DNA from: Scleromitrula shiraiana | Taxonomy: Eukaryota; Ascomycota; Leotiomycetes; Helotiales; Sclerotiniaceae | DNA length: 64,000 nt | Assembly: GCA_028455995.1 (NCBI GenBank) | Contig: JABELC010000014.1 | Location: 310,001-374,000, forward strand | Direction: 5' to 3' | Shown: positions 36,250 through 46,588 of the stretch, piece after piece | Position numbering within the stretch: position 1 is the first letter of the stretch | Layout: every line of letters starts with the position of its first letter | Notes under the pieces: generated by a model | The model's database searches: none | The model's input: the letters and a program-made list of their open reading frames with translations, nothing else | Told to the model about the DNA's origin: nothing | Translations under genes and position numbers: made by a program

Positions 36250-37867
36250 ATGTACTTCGTAACATCTATCATCATCTTTTGTATTTCTTGCGCTGCACTA
36301 TTATTCTATGGCTACTTTCTACCGGTTGATAGAAAAATCAATACTCTACGTGGTGCAAATTGGGTACTTCCCCCCGGCCCTCGAGGAGTTCCTATTTTCG
36401 GCAACTTATTGCAATTTTTCCAAGCCCGCGAAAATGCCTCACTTTCTCCATATGTAAGTACATTTTTTCTGGAAAATATCATCTAGCCGCTCACAATGAG
36501 TAGTTAGATTCACTTCGAAGTTACGGAGAGATGACTACTTTACATGTAGGAGCAAGGACATGGATATTACTCAACAGTAAAAGAGTGGCCATGGAGATCA
36601 TCTCCAAACATGCTAGAATTACGAACGAAAGACCACTCATGCCTATTGCTGCTGGTCTTGTTAGCCGCAACAAACGAGCTGTTATCCGTCGAGAAGCTCA
36701 GTGGAGTGAAGGGCGGCGTGTAATGCATCAGCTTCTCAGTGGATCTGCCTTAAAACAGTATGCCGAGTGGGAGGAGATTGAGAGCCTACAACTTTTGCTT
36801 TCATACCTTCATACTCCTGAACGCTGGTATAACCACCATATTCGATATTCTACGGCTGTCATTCATCGCATAGTCATGGGTGTTCAAATGACTAAAACTC
36901 AAGCTGAGCTAGATGACTATCAACGAGTCGCCATGGAGTTTGTGTGGAGTCTCAGTAGGAGCATCGTTGATTTTTTTCCAAATCTTCAACGAGTTCCCAA
37001 ATACCTTCAATTCTGGCGTGGGCCCTGGGAAGCCATGGGCGACTTCCATTATCGTGTTCTTAAAAGCTGGTGGGCGCCAGTGGTGGCTGCGATAGATACT
37101 GGATCTGCCCCGGCCTCGTTCGTTCGTGATGTGTTGCTTAATCCAGACACTAGATATAAGGGCGACGATGAGGAAGCAATGTATCTCGCAACATCTGTCC
37201 TGGCTGCAGGCAGTGATAACATAAGAATGAACTTAAATACATTTGTTATGGCCACTACCTGCTACCCCCGAGCCTTTCGGCATGCCAGAGTCGAGATTGA
37301 TGGGGTGTGCGGCTATGCGAAGCGACTTCCCGTCATGATGGATATGAAAGACATGCCATATGTTTGTGCCATTATAAAGGAAGTCTTAAGATGGCGTCCA
37401 ACAGTACCAAACATTCCCCCTCATGAATTGACAGAGAATCTTGAATTTGAGGGCTATTATTTTCCCAAGGGTGTCGAATTTGTAATCAACACCGAAGCTA
37501 TTTGTAAAGAATGTGAAGATCCCGAGGAATTCAAGCCGGAACGCTGGCTTGACGGAAACGAAACAAACATCACACATGACTTTTGGGGGTTTGGTGGTGG
37601 ACGTAGGGTATGCGTTGGGTACAAGGTGGCTCAGCAGATCCTTTTCGTAGCGTTTGCGCGATTGGTTCAGTGTTTTGATTTTATAGCTGTAAGTTGGATG
37701 CAATGTTTACCAAAATGGTTCAATCCAAATAACTAATATTACTTCAACAGGTTGGTTCGATCAATAGTCATAAATTGAATAATTTTACCCTGGATGAGCC
37801 ATTTCCGGTTAAATGTAATATCAGAAACTTGGACTTCGAGAAATTAATCAAGGCTCAAGCAATATGA
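36250..37867 (+). CDS. Cytochrome P450 monooxygenase
   Basis: Exons 36250-36453, 36504-37688, 37751-37867; 501 aa. An N-terminal membrane anchor (about residues 3-22) and a proline-rich hinge (PPGPRGVPIFGN) place it on the ER. The K-helix EVLR, the PERW segment (FKPERWLDG) and the heme-thiolate loop FGGGRRVCVG with Cys438 are all present. The I-helix reads AGSDNI (residues 303-308), where most P450s have a Thr pair after the Asp; here they are Asn and Ile. The second intron acceptor was set at 36503 because it alone keeps phase and gives LDSLRSYGE. The position between NRPS-like and prenyltransferase genes suggests specialised metabolism; subfamily and substrate are unknown. Confidence 0.92.
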
Positions 37868-38051
37868 AAGTTCTCTTTGGAAGGATCATCGAGTTAATAT
37901 CAACCAAATTAGTACAATAATGCAGACTAATCTATATTATTTATATATATATATATACTTATTGAACGAATTGACAAAAGTGGTTAGAGACTTTTGACCA
38001 AAGAATACATTAAATGATTCTTCAATACACCCTCCAACACCCATCTAAATG

Positions 38052-38059
38052 TATAAATA
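38052..38059 (+). promoter_or_regulatory. TATA box of prenyltransferase gene
   Basis: A TATAAATA element lies 73 bp before the UbiA start codon, in the 264-bp gap after the P450 gene, at a distance normal for a core promoter. A (TA)n run sits at about 37938-37956. Confidence 0.5.
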
Positions 38060-38131
38060 GAGGCCTTTCACCAGTCGAAGATTTTGACATACTGATTAAA
38101 GTCATCTTAAAATATCCATTTCAAATCGAAT

Positions 38132-39118
38132 ATGTTCAAAAACAACACCAACAAATCCAAGAAGACCATGGATAGCATGGGAACTAGCCCTCAAAGCACA
38201 AGCATTATACTTCCATACCTAGAATTGATTCGATTTTTCAAGCCTGCGGGCACTATCTATCTATTCCTGCCATGCTTGTCAACTATCTTTCTCGCTGCTG
38301 CCATCTCGGATCCTATACCATCACCAGCAGCACTTCGAAACATTGCGGTTCTCTTTCTACTCGGATCTATTCTCTTCCGGGGTGCTGCATGCACTTGGAA
38401 TGACATTCTCGACCAAGACATTGATCGCCGAGTGACAAGGACCAAAAGCCGACCAATGGCCAGAGGTGCTGTCTCAACAAGAGCGGCCCTCCTTTACAAC
38501 GGGGCTCAAGTTTACCTTGGGACATATTTGTTGCCTTGGTTTCCCCCAGTTTTCATATATTATCTCTTACCTGCCATCCTACTCATCGCAATATATCCCC
38601 TTGGCAAGCGAATGACGGATTACCCTCAAGTGATCCTCAGCTTCACGTGGGCTTATGGGTTTGTCATTGGGTTCCCAGCAATTGGCGTTGATCTATTCTC
38701 TGGAACAAATGAGTCTTTGACATCACTCAAAGCTTCAGGCTGCTTGTATGCTGCGGGAATGGCGTGGACAATCTTGTACGATGCCGTATATGCTCATCAG
38801 GATATTCGCGATGATAAGCGCGAGGGTGTGCGTTCTATCGCTATCAAATTTGAGGCCATATCAAAGATATTCTTTGCTATTCTGGCTACTGTGCAGATTG
38901 CTTTTCTTGTCGCAGCAGGCCAGGTTATTGGCGCGAATATTTACTTTTATCTTGGGGTGTTGGGCGCTGCGGTAGCGAATGCCTCCATGATTGTGACGGT
39001 AGATTTGGAAAATCCTAAGGATTGTGAATGGTGGTTTCATAAAGGAGCTTGGTTTTGGACTGGGGGAAGCATGCTATTTGCATGTTTCAGTGAATATCTG
39101 GTAAGATCAAGTGTATAG
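38132..39118 (+). CDS. UbiA-family aromatic prenyltransferase
   Basis: Intronless, 328 aa. An integral membrane enzyme that attaches a prenyl chain to an aromatic ring. The first Asp-rich motif is NDILDQDID (residues 90-98); the second is DAVYAHQDIRDD (about residues 215-227); both bind the Mg-diphosphate of the prenyl donor. Seven to nine hydrophobic helices follow the family pattern. It could be COQ2, but the short N-terminus without a clear mitochondrial presequence and the neighbours favour a pathway-specific enzyme of meroterpenoid type. A Met at 38168 is an alternative start. Chain length and acceptor cannot be read from sequence. Confidence 0.9.
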   Translation: MFKNNTNKSKKTMDSMGTSPQSTSIILPYLELIRFFKPAGTIYLFLPCLSTIFLAAAISDPIPSPAALRNIAVLFLLGSILFRGAACTWNDILDQDIDRRVTRTKSRPMARGAVSTRAALLYNGAQVYLGTYLLPWFPPVFIYYLLPAILLIAIYPLGKRMTDYPQVILSFTWAYGFVIGFPAIGVDLFSGTNESLTSLKASGCLYAAGMAWTILYDAVYAHQDIRDDKREGVRSIAIKFEAISKIFFAILATVQIAFLVAAGQVIGANIYFYLGVLGAAVANASMIVTVDLENPKDCEWWFHKGAWFWTGGSMLFACFSEYLVRSSV

Positions 39119-39623
39119 ACCGATTCAGGGTTTTTGGTGAACATTGTTGATGATATGTGGTATGGTGTGAGATAAGTCCATAATAAATAGCGCAGTCCGT
39201 GCACTTGTGCGTAAAGCCACTTCGTCGTGTTGTATTGCTAGAAAACTTATCTCAACAATGGACCTAATTGACATCAAAGATTATAGATGAGAAAATTATA
39301 TTTGTGTTTTTTTAGCCATGGTTCGATCGTCACTCGAGAACAAATTTCAAGACTCCCTCCTGCCAGGATTGCTATGTCGTTCTCCTGCATAGAAGCTAAA
39401 ATGCCGTGGTTCTGTTGTGCCTTGACCTGATTGCATTGGTCTTATACTAGACGTTGATTAAAGCTAAGCATTGCGTTTATCCATTTATTCCCTCAGGTGT
39501 CGACTCAGATGTCAATTTTTGTTTTAGTGGTTGTATTCGTAATATTATATACATAAGCCCTCTCATACCAACCTCGTCTATCATTATAATTGACACCTCT
39601 ATCTTCCCCTCACACCAACTGAG
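39119..39623. other. Convergent 3' flanks
   Basis: 505 bp between the prenyltransferase (+) and the dehydrogenase (-). No gene or repeat of note. Confidence 0.6.
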
Positions 39624-40617
39624 CTACCTCCCCGGAACCTCCAACAAAACACCCCCATCAACCGCAATGACCTCCCCATTAACATAAGTATTCCTACTCA
39701 AAAACAGCACCGCCATCGCCATCTCCTCATCACTCCCCGCCCTCTCCATCGGCACATGTCCCTTCTCCCGAATCTTCTCCTTCCCCAACTCACTCTTCTG
39801 ATTCTCATCACTCTCGCCCACCGTCATCTCGCTCGGGAAATATCCCGGCGCAATACTATTAACTCTGATCCCCACCCCCTTAAACTCATAACTCATCATA
39901 CGACTCAGATGCACCGTTGCGCCTTTGGCTGCGTTGTAGGAGAAATGGCCTTGGGCGTGACGCATGATTCCGCTCATGGAACTGATTACTATTACAGAGG
40001 GACTTAGATGGCCGTGGGTTTTGTGGGCGGCTTGGAGGAGGGGGAGGAATGCTACGGTGGTGAAGTAGACGGATGATACGTTTGTGTTGTAGGTGTCGTT
40101 CCATTCTTCGAAGGATTCGGAGTTGAAGAGTTTTTCTTTGAGGATGGTGGCATCGTCACTGTTGGGTTCGGCTTTGGGGCCGGAGATACCAGCGCTGCAG
40201 AGAAGGAGGTTGAGGTACTTTTCTTTAGCGCTGAGATTTTTGTAGAGGGTTTCCAGGTCGCTTTTTTTGGTTACGTCGCAGGGTCCAATTCTATAGGGTT
40301 TAATTAGTATGATTCGTGATATGTTGGAGTGTAAGTTGAAGTTATGTACGGGATGATAGAACCACCAGTTTCAGGTGAATGTTGTTTGGCTGCATTTTCT
40401 AAAGCTTCCATTCGTCGTCCCGTGATATATACTTTTGCTCCGTTGGCAGCTAATGTCTGTGCAGCCCTGAAAGTAATTGTTAATATATATGAGTTTTCAA
40501 CCAGAGGAATAGATATACATGCATCAATCCAATTCCAGTTCCACCTCCCGTGATCAAAGCTACATGATCTTTCATCGAGAAAAGGCTTTCTGCCCGTAGT
40601 TCTTTAGTGCTAACCAT
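39624..40617 (-). CDS. Short-chain dehydrogenase/reductase
   Basis: Exons 40617-40523, 40466-40350, 40290-39624; 292 aa. NAD(P)-dependent oxidoreductase with cofactor loop TGGGTGIG, CSAGISGP in place of the usual NNAG, catalytic Ser in VISSMSG, Tyr/Lys in YNAAK, and a C-terminal GEVIAVDGG. The first intron only fits with a GC donor (GCATGT) at 40522-40517 and joins GLM to AAQTLAANGA; the nearby GT would shift the frame. It lies at the edge of the prenyltransferase / P450 / reductase group and could reduce or oxidise a carbonyl there, but this class is common and membership in the pathway is inferred. Confidence 0.88.
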
Positions 40618-41321
40618 TTTTGCGTAGGATCGCAAACTATTCGATTGAGTTGATTTATTTGAATTAAACAGAAAAGAGAATTATGAATTGTAATAGAAGG
40701 CAAGTAAAAGAAAACAAAATCAAATTTTCTTTTATGGTGTTAACAAGCTTCAGGAACGTCACTTCCAGCTTCGCCGCCTACGTCACTGCTCTTTCAATAG
40801 ACGTGGGGAAAGCTTTCAACCCCTGGTAGATCGATCGAAATGCCGATTCATCTAAATATCGATATGGTGAGAAGTTTGATGTTGATTAAATAATGCTGAG
40901 ATAGAAGTAAGAGAATCATTCAAAAATTGGAAAAATGTAAATAGAAAGAGCAAATGTTTTGCTGAAGACTATATGAAGCTTCCGAAACTATCTGTCAACA
41001 GAGAACGTTTGAATGACTGAGGAGAGAATACAAGAATCAGACAGATCAAGCTTCAATCATAGTATTTCCAGGTGTTTGATAGACATACGAATGCGAGACG
41101 GAACGCTGCTCGGTGGAAGTGCTTGCACTATGAATAAAAGGGAGACTTCTTAATGTCCTGCCAGCAATGACACTGAGTTATCATTAATATACGGGTTCTT
41201 ATTCATAATATCTCCCAATTCCTCTAAGCCAAAGGGTATGCATGAATATTCTTCATTCATTTGGCCTGTGTAAGATCCTCCCCATTTGTTGTTACGTTTT
41301 AATCATATCTCCTGGGGTTCC
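40618..41321. other. Intergenic, 0.7 kb
   Basis: Upstream of the dehydrogenase and downstream of the glutaredoxin gene. No open frame or repeat worth calling. Confidence 0.6.
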
Positions 41322-41947
41322 CTACGATGAAGTAGATTCGGCCTCACCCTCAACCACGACCTTCTTCTCCTCTAGCAGCTTAGCCAACTCCCCGTTCTTG
41401 TGCATCGAAACCAAAATATCACATCCACCAACAAACTCTTTGTCGATATAAAGTTGTGGTATCGTTGGCCAATCCGAGTATTCTTTAATACCTAAAAAAT
41501 AGTGAGACTTCATTAGCATCCAAACAAACCTCGTTGACATGATGTTTTGTGTTTAAATATTAATTACCTTGTCTTAACTCCTCATCTTCTAATACATTAA
41601 ATGCAGCAAATTTCTCTGGATCTACACCTTGGAGACCCAAGATCTGTATGGTAGCTTTCGAAAATCCGCACTGTGGCATCTCAGGTGTACCCTTCATGAA
41701 TAGGACTGCAGGCTTTGTTGCAACGGCCTGATCAATTCGGGTTCGTGTTTCTGCGGAAAGACATCTTGTAAATGTTGGGGTGAATCGTGGAATAGAGAAT
41801 TTGGAGGCGAATGTTGCTGGTCGAGAAGCTTGTCGGAAAGCCTGGAATATCACTTGTCAATAGCCCATTCAAATTAAAACATTAAAGAGTTGTTGATTCA
41901 CATCAGCAGCTAGAACATACCGACGATAACATTGGTCTCGCAATCAT
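41322..41947 (-). CDS. GRX5: Mitochondrial monothiol glutaredoxin (Grx5)
   Basis: Exons 41947-41921, 41841-41568, 41491-41322; 156 aa. It carries and transfers Fe-S clusters in mitochondrial Fe-S protein maturation, using glutathione. The first exon is only 27 nt (9 residues, MIARPMLSS). With the next 30 residues it forms an Arg/Ser/Phe-rich targeting sequence. The monothiol active site CGFS is at residues 67-70, followed by the glutathione-binding WPTIPQLYI and GGCDI segments. All expected family residues are present. Confidence 0.95.
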
Positions 41948-42358
41948 ATTGTATAATATGTTGTTGTACAGATTATGAATGTCTTTCTATTTCTTCTTTC
42001 TATCTTTTGCCTTCTTGATTATTGATGAGGTTTAAAAATGATTTACGATGAAATGACCAATCAGGAAGCAAGCTTTACTTGGATTTATAATCATCACGAT
42101 ATGGATGATAGGCGATAAGCCGTTAAGCCGTTCTCAGCCTTGCACATGTGTGGAAATCCTGAACCCGGCTCGCCATGCAATGTATCACCAAAAAAACAAT
42201 GGAATGAGACTTGACAAGATGAATCGAACCATTATTTAAATGAACTGACTGACCCGATTCCAGTTCTTTTCTATAACAGCATGCCACCACCTCTTATATC
42301 GACATCAACACACAATTATTTAATCAATTGAAACCCAAAATTTGCCATATTAAAAAAG
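41948..42358. promoter_or_regulatory. Divergent promoter region GRX5 / PPC decarboxylase
   Basis: 411 bp separate the start codons of the glutaredoxin (-) and the flavoprotein decarboxylase (+), so both promoters lie here. No clear TATA element or repeat is seen. Confidence 0.5.
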
Positions 42359-43159
42359 ATGCTTCAGATGATACATGCCGAAGATGACGTGCGTCGGACC
42401 CGAATTTCCGGAACATCGCACCCCTTCACGGCAGCGGATCATTCTACCGATGGAAAAATCCATCTCCTCCTTGCCGCCAGCGGCTCCGTCGCAGCGATAA
42501 AAATCCCCAACATTTTATCCGCACTCTCTCATCACACCAATCTCTCCATCTGTGTAATCCTCACCAAAACCGCTTGTCAATTTCTCCAAGGTCAAAGTCT
42601 CGAACAACCCCACATTGATACATTTCGTCGATATGGGAATGTTCATGGAGTATTTCTTGATGAGGAAGAATGGGTTCATCCCTGGAAACGGGGTCAGAGT
42701 ATCTTACATATTGAGTTGAGACGATGGGCACATTTATTTGTGATTGCGCCTTTGAGTGCGAATACATTGGCGAAGATCACGGGCGGGTTTAGTGATAATT
42801 TACTTACGAGTGTGGTGAGGGCGTGGGATACGACAGGAGAATTGGCGGCAGCGGAACAGAAACAGAAGAATGGTGGAAATGGAGAGCCGGTTTTAAAGGG
42901 GAGGAAGAGAATTATTGTGGCGCCGGCTATGAATACGGCTATGTGGAGACATCCTATCACAAGGAAACAGATAAAGGTTTTGGAGGAGGAATGGGGTGTT
43001 TATGATGAGGAAAATCATGAGGATAAAGGTGGGGAGGGGTGGTTCGAGGTTTTGAGACCGCAGGAGAAAGAGTTGGCTTGTGGGGATGTGGGGGATGGTG
43101 CAATGAAAGATTGGAATGAGATTGTGAGGGTGATAGAGAAGAGATTGAAATTGGGTTGA
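42359..43159 (+). CDS. Phosphopantothenoylcysteine decarboxylase
   Basis: Intronless, 266 aa. An FMN enzyme that decarboxylates 4'-phosphopantothenoylcysteine to 4'-phosphopantetheine in coenzyme A synthesis. Seen: ASGSVAAIK near residue 40 (flavin binding), candidate catalytic His117 in ILHIELRRWAH, PLSANTLAKI with SDNLL, PAMNTAMW (residues 189-196), and ELACGDVGDGAM with Cys241 as the likely proton donor. In budding yeast the activity is split over Hal3/Sis2, Vhs3 and Cab3; here one compact protein without the acidic tail appears to hold all active-site parts. Moonlighting phosphatase inhibition is known in yeast relatives but cannot be judged here. Confidence 0.93.
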   Translation: MLQMIHAEDDVRRTRISGTSHPFTAADHSTDGKIHLLLAASGSVAAIKIPNILSALSHHTNLSICVILTKTACQFLQGQSLEQPHIDTFRRYGNVHGVFLDEEEWVHPWKRGQSILHIELRRWAHLFVIAPLSANTLAKITGGFSDNLLTSVVRAWDTTGELAAAEQKQKNGGNGEPVLKGRKRIIVAPAMNTAMWRHPITRKQIKVLEEEWGVYDEENHEDKGGEGWFEVLRPQEKELACGDVGDGAMKDWNEIVRVIEKRLKLG

Positions 43160-43890
43160 TGATATATCACTGCGAGGTGAGGTTATGATTTTGATGTATC
43201 GGTACGATTTACCGTGGCAATTTTGTTTTGTTCTGGATTATGATTTCAAGGAGTTTTGATGTCTTGCTTCAGCAAACCCCTAGGATCGAGGAAATATAAA
43301 ATTCGTAATAATATTTTCTATCAGTGTTGGTCTTCCTTGTGAAAAGCCACAGTCAAAAGTTGGAGGGGTTTTTTCGATTCTCTTGGTGTCTGATTTTTTC
43401 TCTACAAGGTAGAATTTGACAACCGTTCCTTAGTACGTACTGTTTATGTAATAAGCACAGTAGTAAATAAGAGATGAGTGTTCTGACATCGATGTCTTAC
43501 TTTGGCGGCTCTTACTTTCTCAAAAACTGCTACATGCGTGTGACAGAAGATCAAGATCAAGATGTGGATTTATATTGTGAGGTTTTTTCTGTTTCATAGA
43601 ATATATGCACATGAAGTAATTGACTTTCTTTCTATTATTTGTCTACTAGGTTTAAACCAAATAGGTAAACTCTCTTCATCTCAATATCGATTTGATTTGG
43701 TTTTGTTTTCATCTCTTGTGGGAGAATTTCGTCCCTTCCCATTTGAGTTGACATGTGTAAGCGACATATCACCTTCGCCTTCGCCTTCACCTTCAAATCA
43801 ACCTTCTCCCCTCAACATTTCATCTCAACCTATTCAATGAACACTATCTCGAGATCGTATCATAACTCACTCTTTTTCATCAAAGGAACA
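43160..43890. other. Intergenic and 5' leader
   Basis: 0.73 kb upstream of the unknown coiled-coil gene. A longer in-frame extension from 43753 or 43837 is open but low complexity (Phe/Ser/Thr-rich), so it is treated as leader. Confidence 0.5.
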
Positions 43891-44954
43891 ATGGCACGTC
43901 CGACTAAACGGCAGAAGAATGCCAATTCCAGTCATCAGAATGCAAAAGTTGAAAGTATACCGTTTCGACTTCCAGCAAAAACATCTCGAAGCAAAGAAAC
44001 AAAGATTCTCTCAGACTCCCTTCAAAAGATCAATACAATCATTTCCCCGGAAAGAACACATAAAATCACAAAGACAATCTCACCTCCAAAGCGACCAACT
44101 AAAAGTGTTTTGGTAAAACCAATTTTCAACTTGAAGTCTAATGCAAAAGAAACTCATCATCCAGGCAAACGTTCTCATAAATATCGAAGTTCGAAAGGTA
44201 CTCGCAACAGCGAATCAGTTCAAGATCCCAATGATTTAAGTTCTGCATTCAATAGTAAGAAATAATCCACTCTCAACTTTATATCAAGTCCGTTCGTAAG
44301 TACCTAATTAATCATTTAATTTAGAATCCTTAGAAGCAGCACGAGACCACATATTAAGTGTAGGAAACGAAGGATTCGAAGAAGTGTTTACCACATTCAC
44401 CGATCGACTCTCTAGTCAGCGAACCAAAGATGAAGCATTCTTGGAAAAAGTCACCGGTGTTGTCGAAATTCTCAACTGCCCATTATCCACCGAACAAATC
44501 GAAACCGCAATACAACAGAATGGTAAGCGGGTTGTGAAAACAGTTGAGATCGGTAAACGGGTCGAGGAGTTTAAGAACAATATTGAAAAGGAAGAAGAGA
44601 AACTCACAGATTTGTGGAAACAATGGGAGGACCTTCAGGGGGAATTTGTGGAGTTTGCAGCCCAGATCTATGGGGCGGATGTATTGGGTGAAGATGAGGA
44701 TAGCTTTGAGAGAGTCGGGTATCGATGTGACATGGAAGTGTTGGATAATGAGTGTAACGAAAAGATCGATGATTTAGTGACGGAACTAGAGGATCTTGGT
44801 TCTCAAGCTATTACGAAGATGAAAGCTTCGGAGAAGGTATGAACACACCTGGATATTGCCTTTGCATACTATTATACTAACACTTTCTCAGGCAATGGAT
44901 TCCGAAGCAGTCAAAGAAAAACATAGGTTGTTGGCAGCATTCTTGATGGGTTGA
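43891..44954 (+). CDS. Unknown basic / coiled-coil protein
   Basis: Exons 43891-44254, 44325-44836, 44892-44954; 312 aa with consistent splice phases. The start at MARPTKRQKN has a good context (AACA before, G after); an upstream Met at 43837 is in frame. The N-terminal ~120 residues are rich in Lys, Arg, Ser and Thr with PTKRQK and PPKRPTK clusters that look like nuclear localisation signals. The rest is acidic and helical, with heptad-like KRVEEFKNNIEKEEEKLTDL suggesting a coiled coil. No family is recognised; a nuclear or chromosome-associated role is only a guess. Confidence 0.72.
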
Positions 44955-46588
44955 GATGAATTTAAGGTATATAATATTCTTCCTCTGTTTCTACTGCAGG
45001 CCACTAATTTGATGGCCAATTAGCATTTCTATTGCAATTTCTATATATTCACATATTTGCTTAATTTTTAGAAGTGGTTAGATTCATATGGATGGTTCGA
45101 ATGAAACTCAAATCTTGTCTCATTTATCACATTAGCCCAAGAATAGTTTACTTGCTCAGCTACATAATAATAACAATACCACAAAGTTCTTTCGAGAAGG
45201 ATCAGGCTAACCAATAGGTGTTTTGTTTTGTCCATCTTCTCATGTCCCCTATCTTAGTATTCCTACCTCATATTCTCTCCATTCACTTCTTATAAGCTTC
45301 GACTTGTATTTCGAACAACCTTTGTCATCTAAATCGTGACTGAGTAAAAAGGACTGGGACCATGATGCTCATGTGATTTCATCGGCATTCAACAGAATAA
45401 CTTACTCGATGATAACTTCGAACGCTCCTTCGTGAACTTTACTCCCATCTCATCTTCTCATTCGACCAATTCAGCATTGAATAAATGGACTTAAACCAAG
45501 TCATTCATTCATATACAAAAGTTTATTATATATTTATTCCGCTTTTGGCCTCCCCCCAAAGCACTAAACCTCCAGAGGTCTTTTTCCTCGTAAATCAACA
45601 TAGCCTTCGTCTTATCCAGCAATTTTGGTAGTAGCATCGACACATCAACTCATACCGCGTCTCGATCCAGTTTCGGTGTACCTTACCTATAAATAGTGTC
45701 GGATTGTCTGCTGCTTTCTTTCTTTTATATCCATTCTCTGATATCCCGTCTCTTATGTATTTTTCAGTCTGGTCCTCTTTTGTTTTTTGCGTGTAATTCT
45801 TTTGATATGTTGATCGCTCTTGTGGTTTATGCGTCTCTCCTGTTAATATTGTATCAGTAGTCTCAAATGCTGTCCCTTCCTCCTTCCCCTCCCTCCTCCT
45901 CTGCTGGCCCCAAATTTACCATGCTATCTCCTGCACCAACTATAATACTAGTAATTTTAATTTGTTAACATGCTAGTATTAGTATAAACCAAGATATCAA
46001 CTCCTTTACATCATTTCATTCTACTTATCTACAAGTGTATTTCATCACACTTGTATATCCCCTCTTCTCTTCACTTCTTTTCCCTTCTCTTCTCCCTACA
46101 AGTAAACCCCTTTTATACCATGCCCGAATAAGATGAAAGATCCAAACCATTGTCATATATTATAACAAAACTTCCATTCGTTCTTTTCTTTAATTGATCA
46201 TTGACTAGATATGATATACTAGTTCAAGTAGTATAACAAATAATCTTAGATTCGTCATCTCGATTCATAACTCCGGCTAGATAGACTCCGTTCGGGCTTA
46301 ATAGATCGTCACTAGTAACTTAACTGAATATATCGATTCGATGAAACTGAGGCTGTGGGATAGATAAACAGACTCGGACGTTGGAGTTGATGGTGTTTTT
46401 TGAAGTCGGTGTATAGGCGAATAGATGGATAAATGGTGATTGGACTCGGAGTTGTTGTATGTCGATGGATAAACTGGATCTGTGATCTATGTTAAGAGTT
46501 TTTTATACGGTTGGTATCTTTTTGGAGGGTTTTGGTAGTTTTCTTTTTTCTTTTTATATGATTTGTGTTTTATGATTTAGTTTTTTTA

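Noticed and set aside
36454..36503. Frameshift between P450 exons 1 and 2
   Set aside because: The acceptor at 36507 breaks phase, but the acceptor at 36503 restores it and gives good family sequence.
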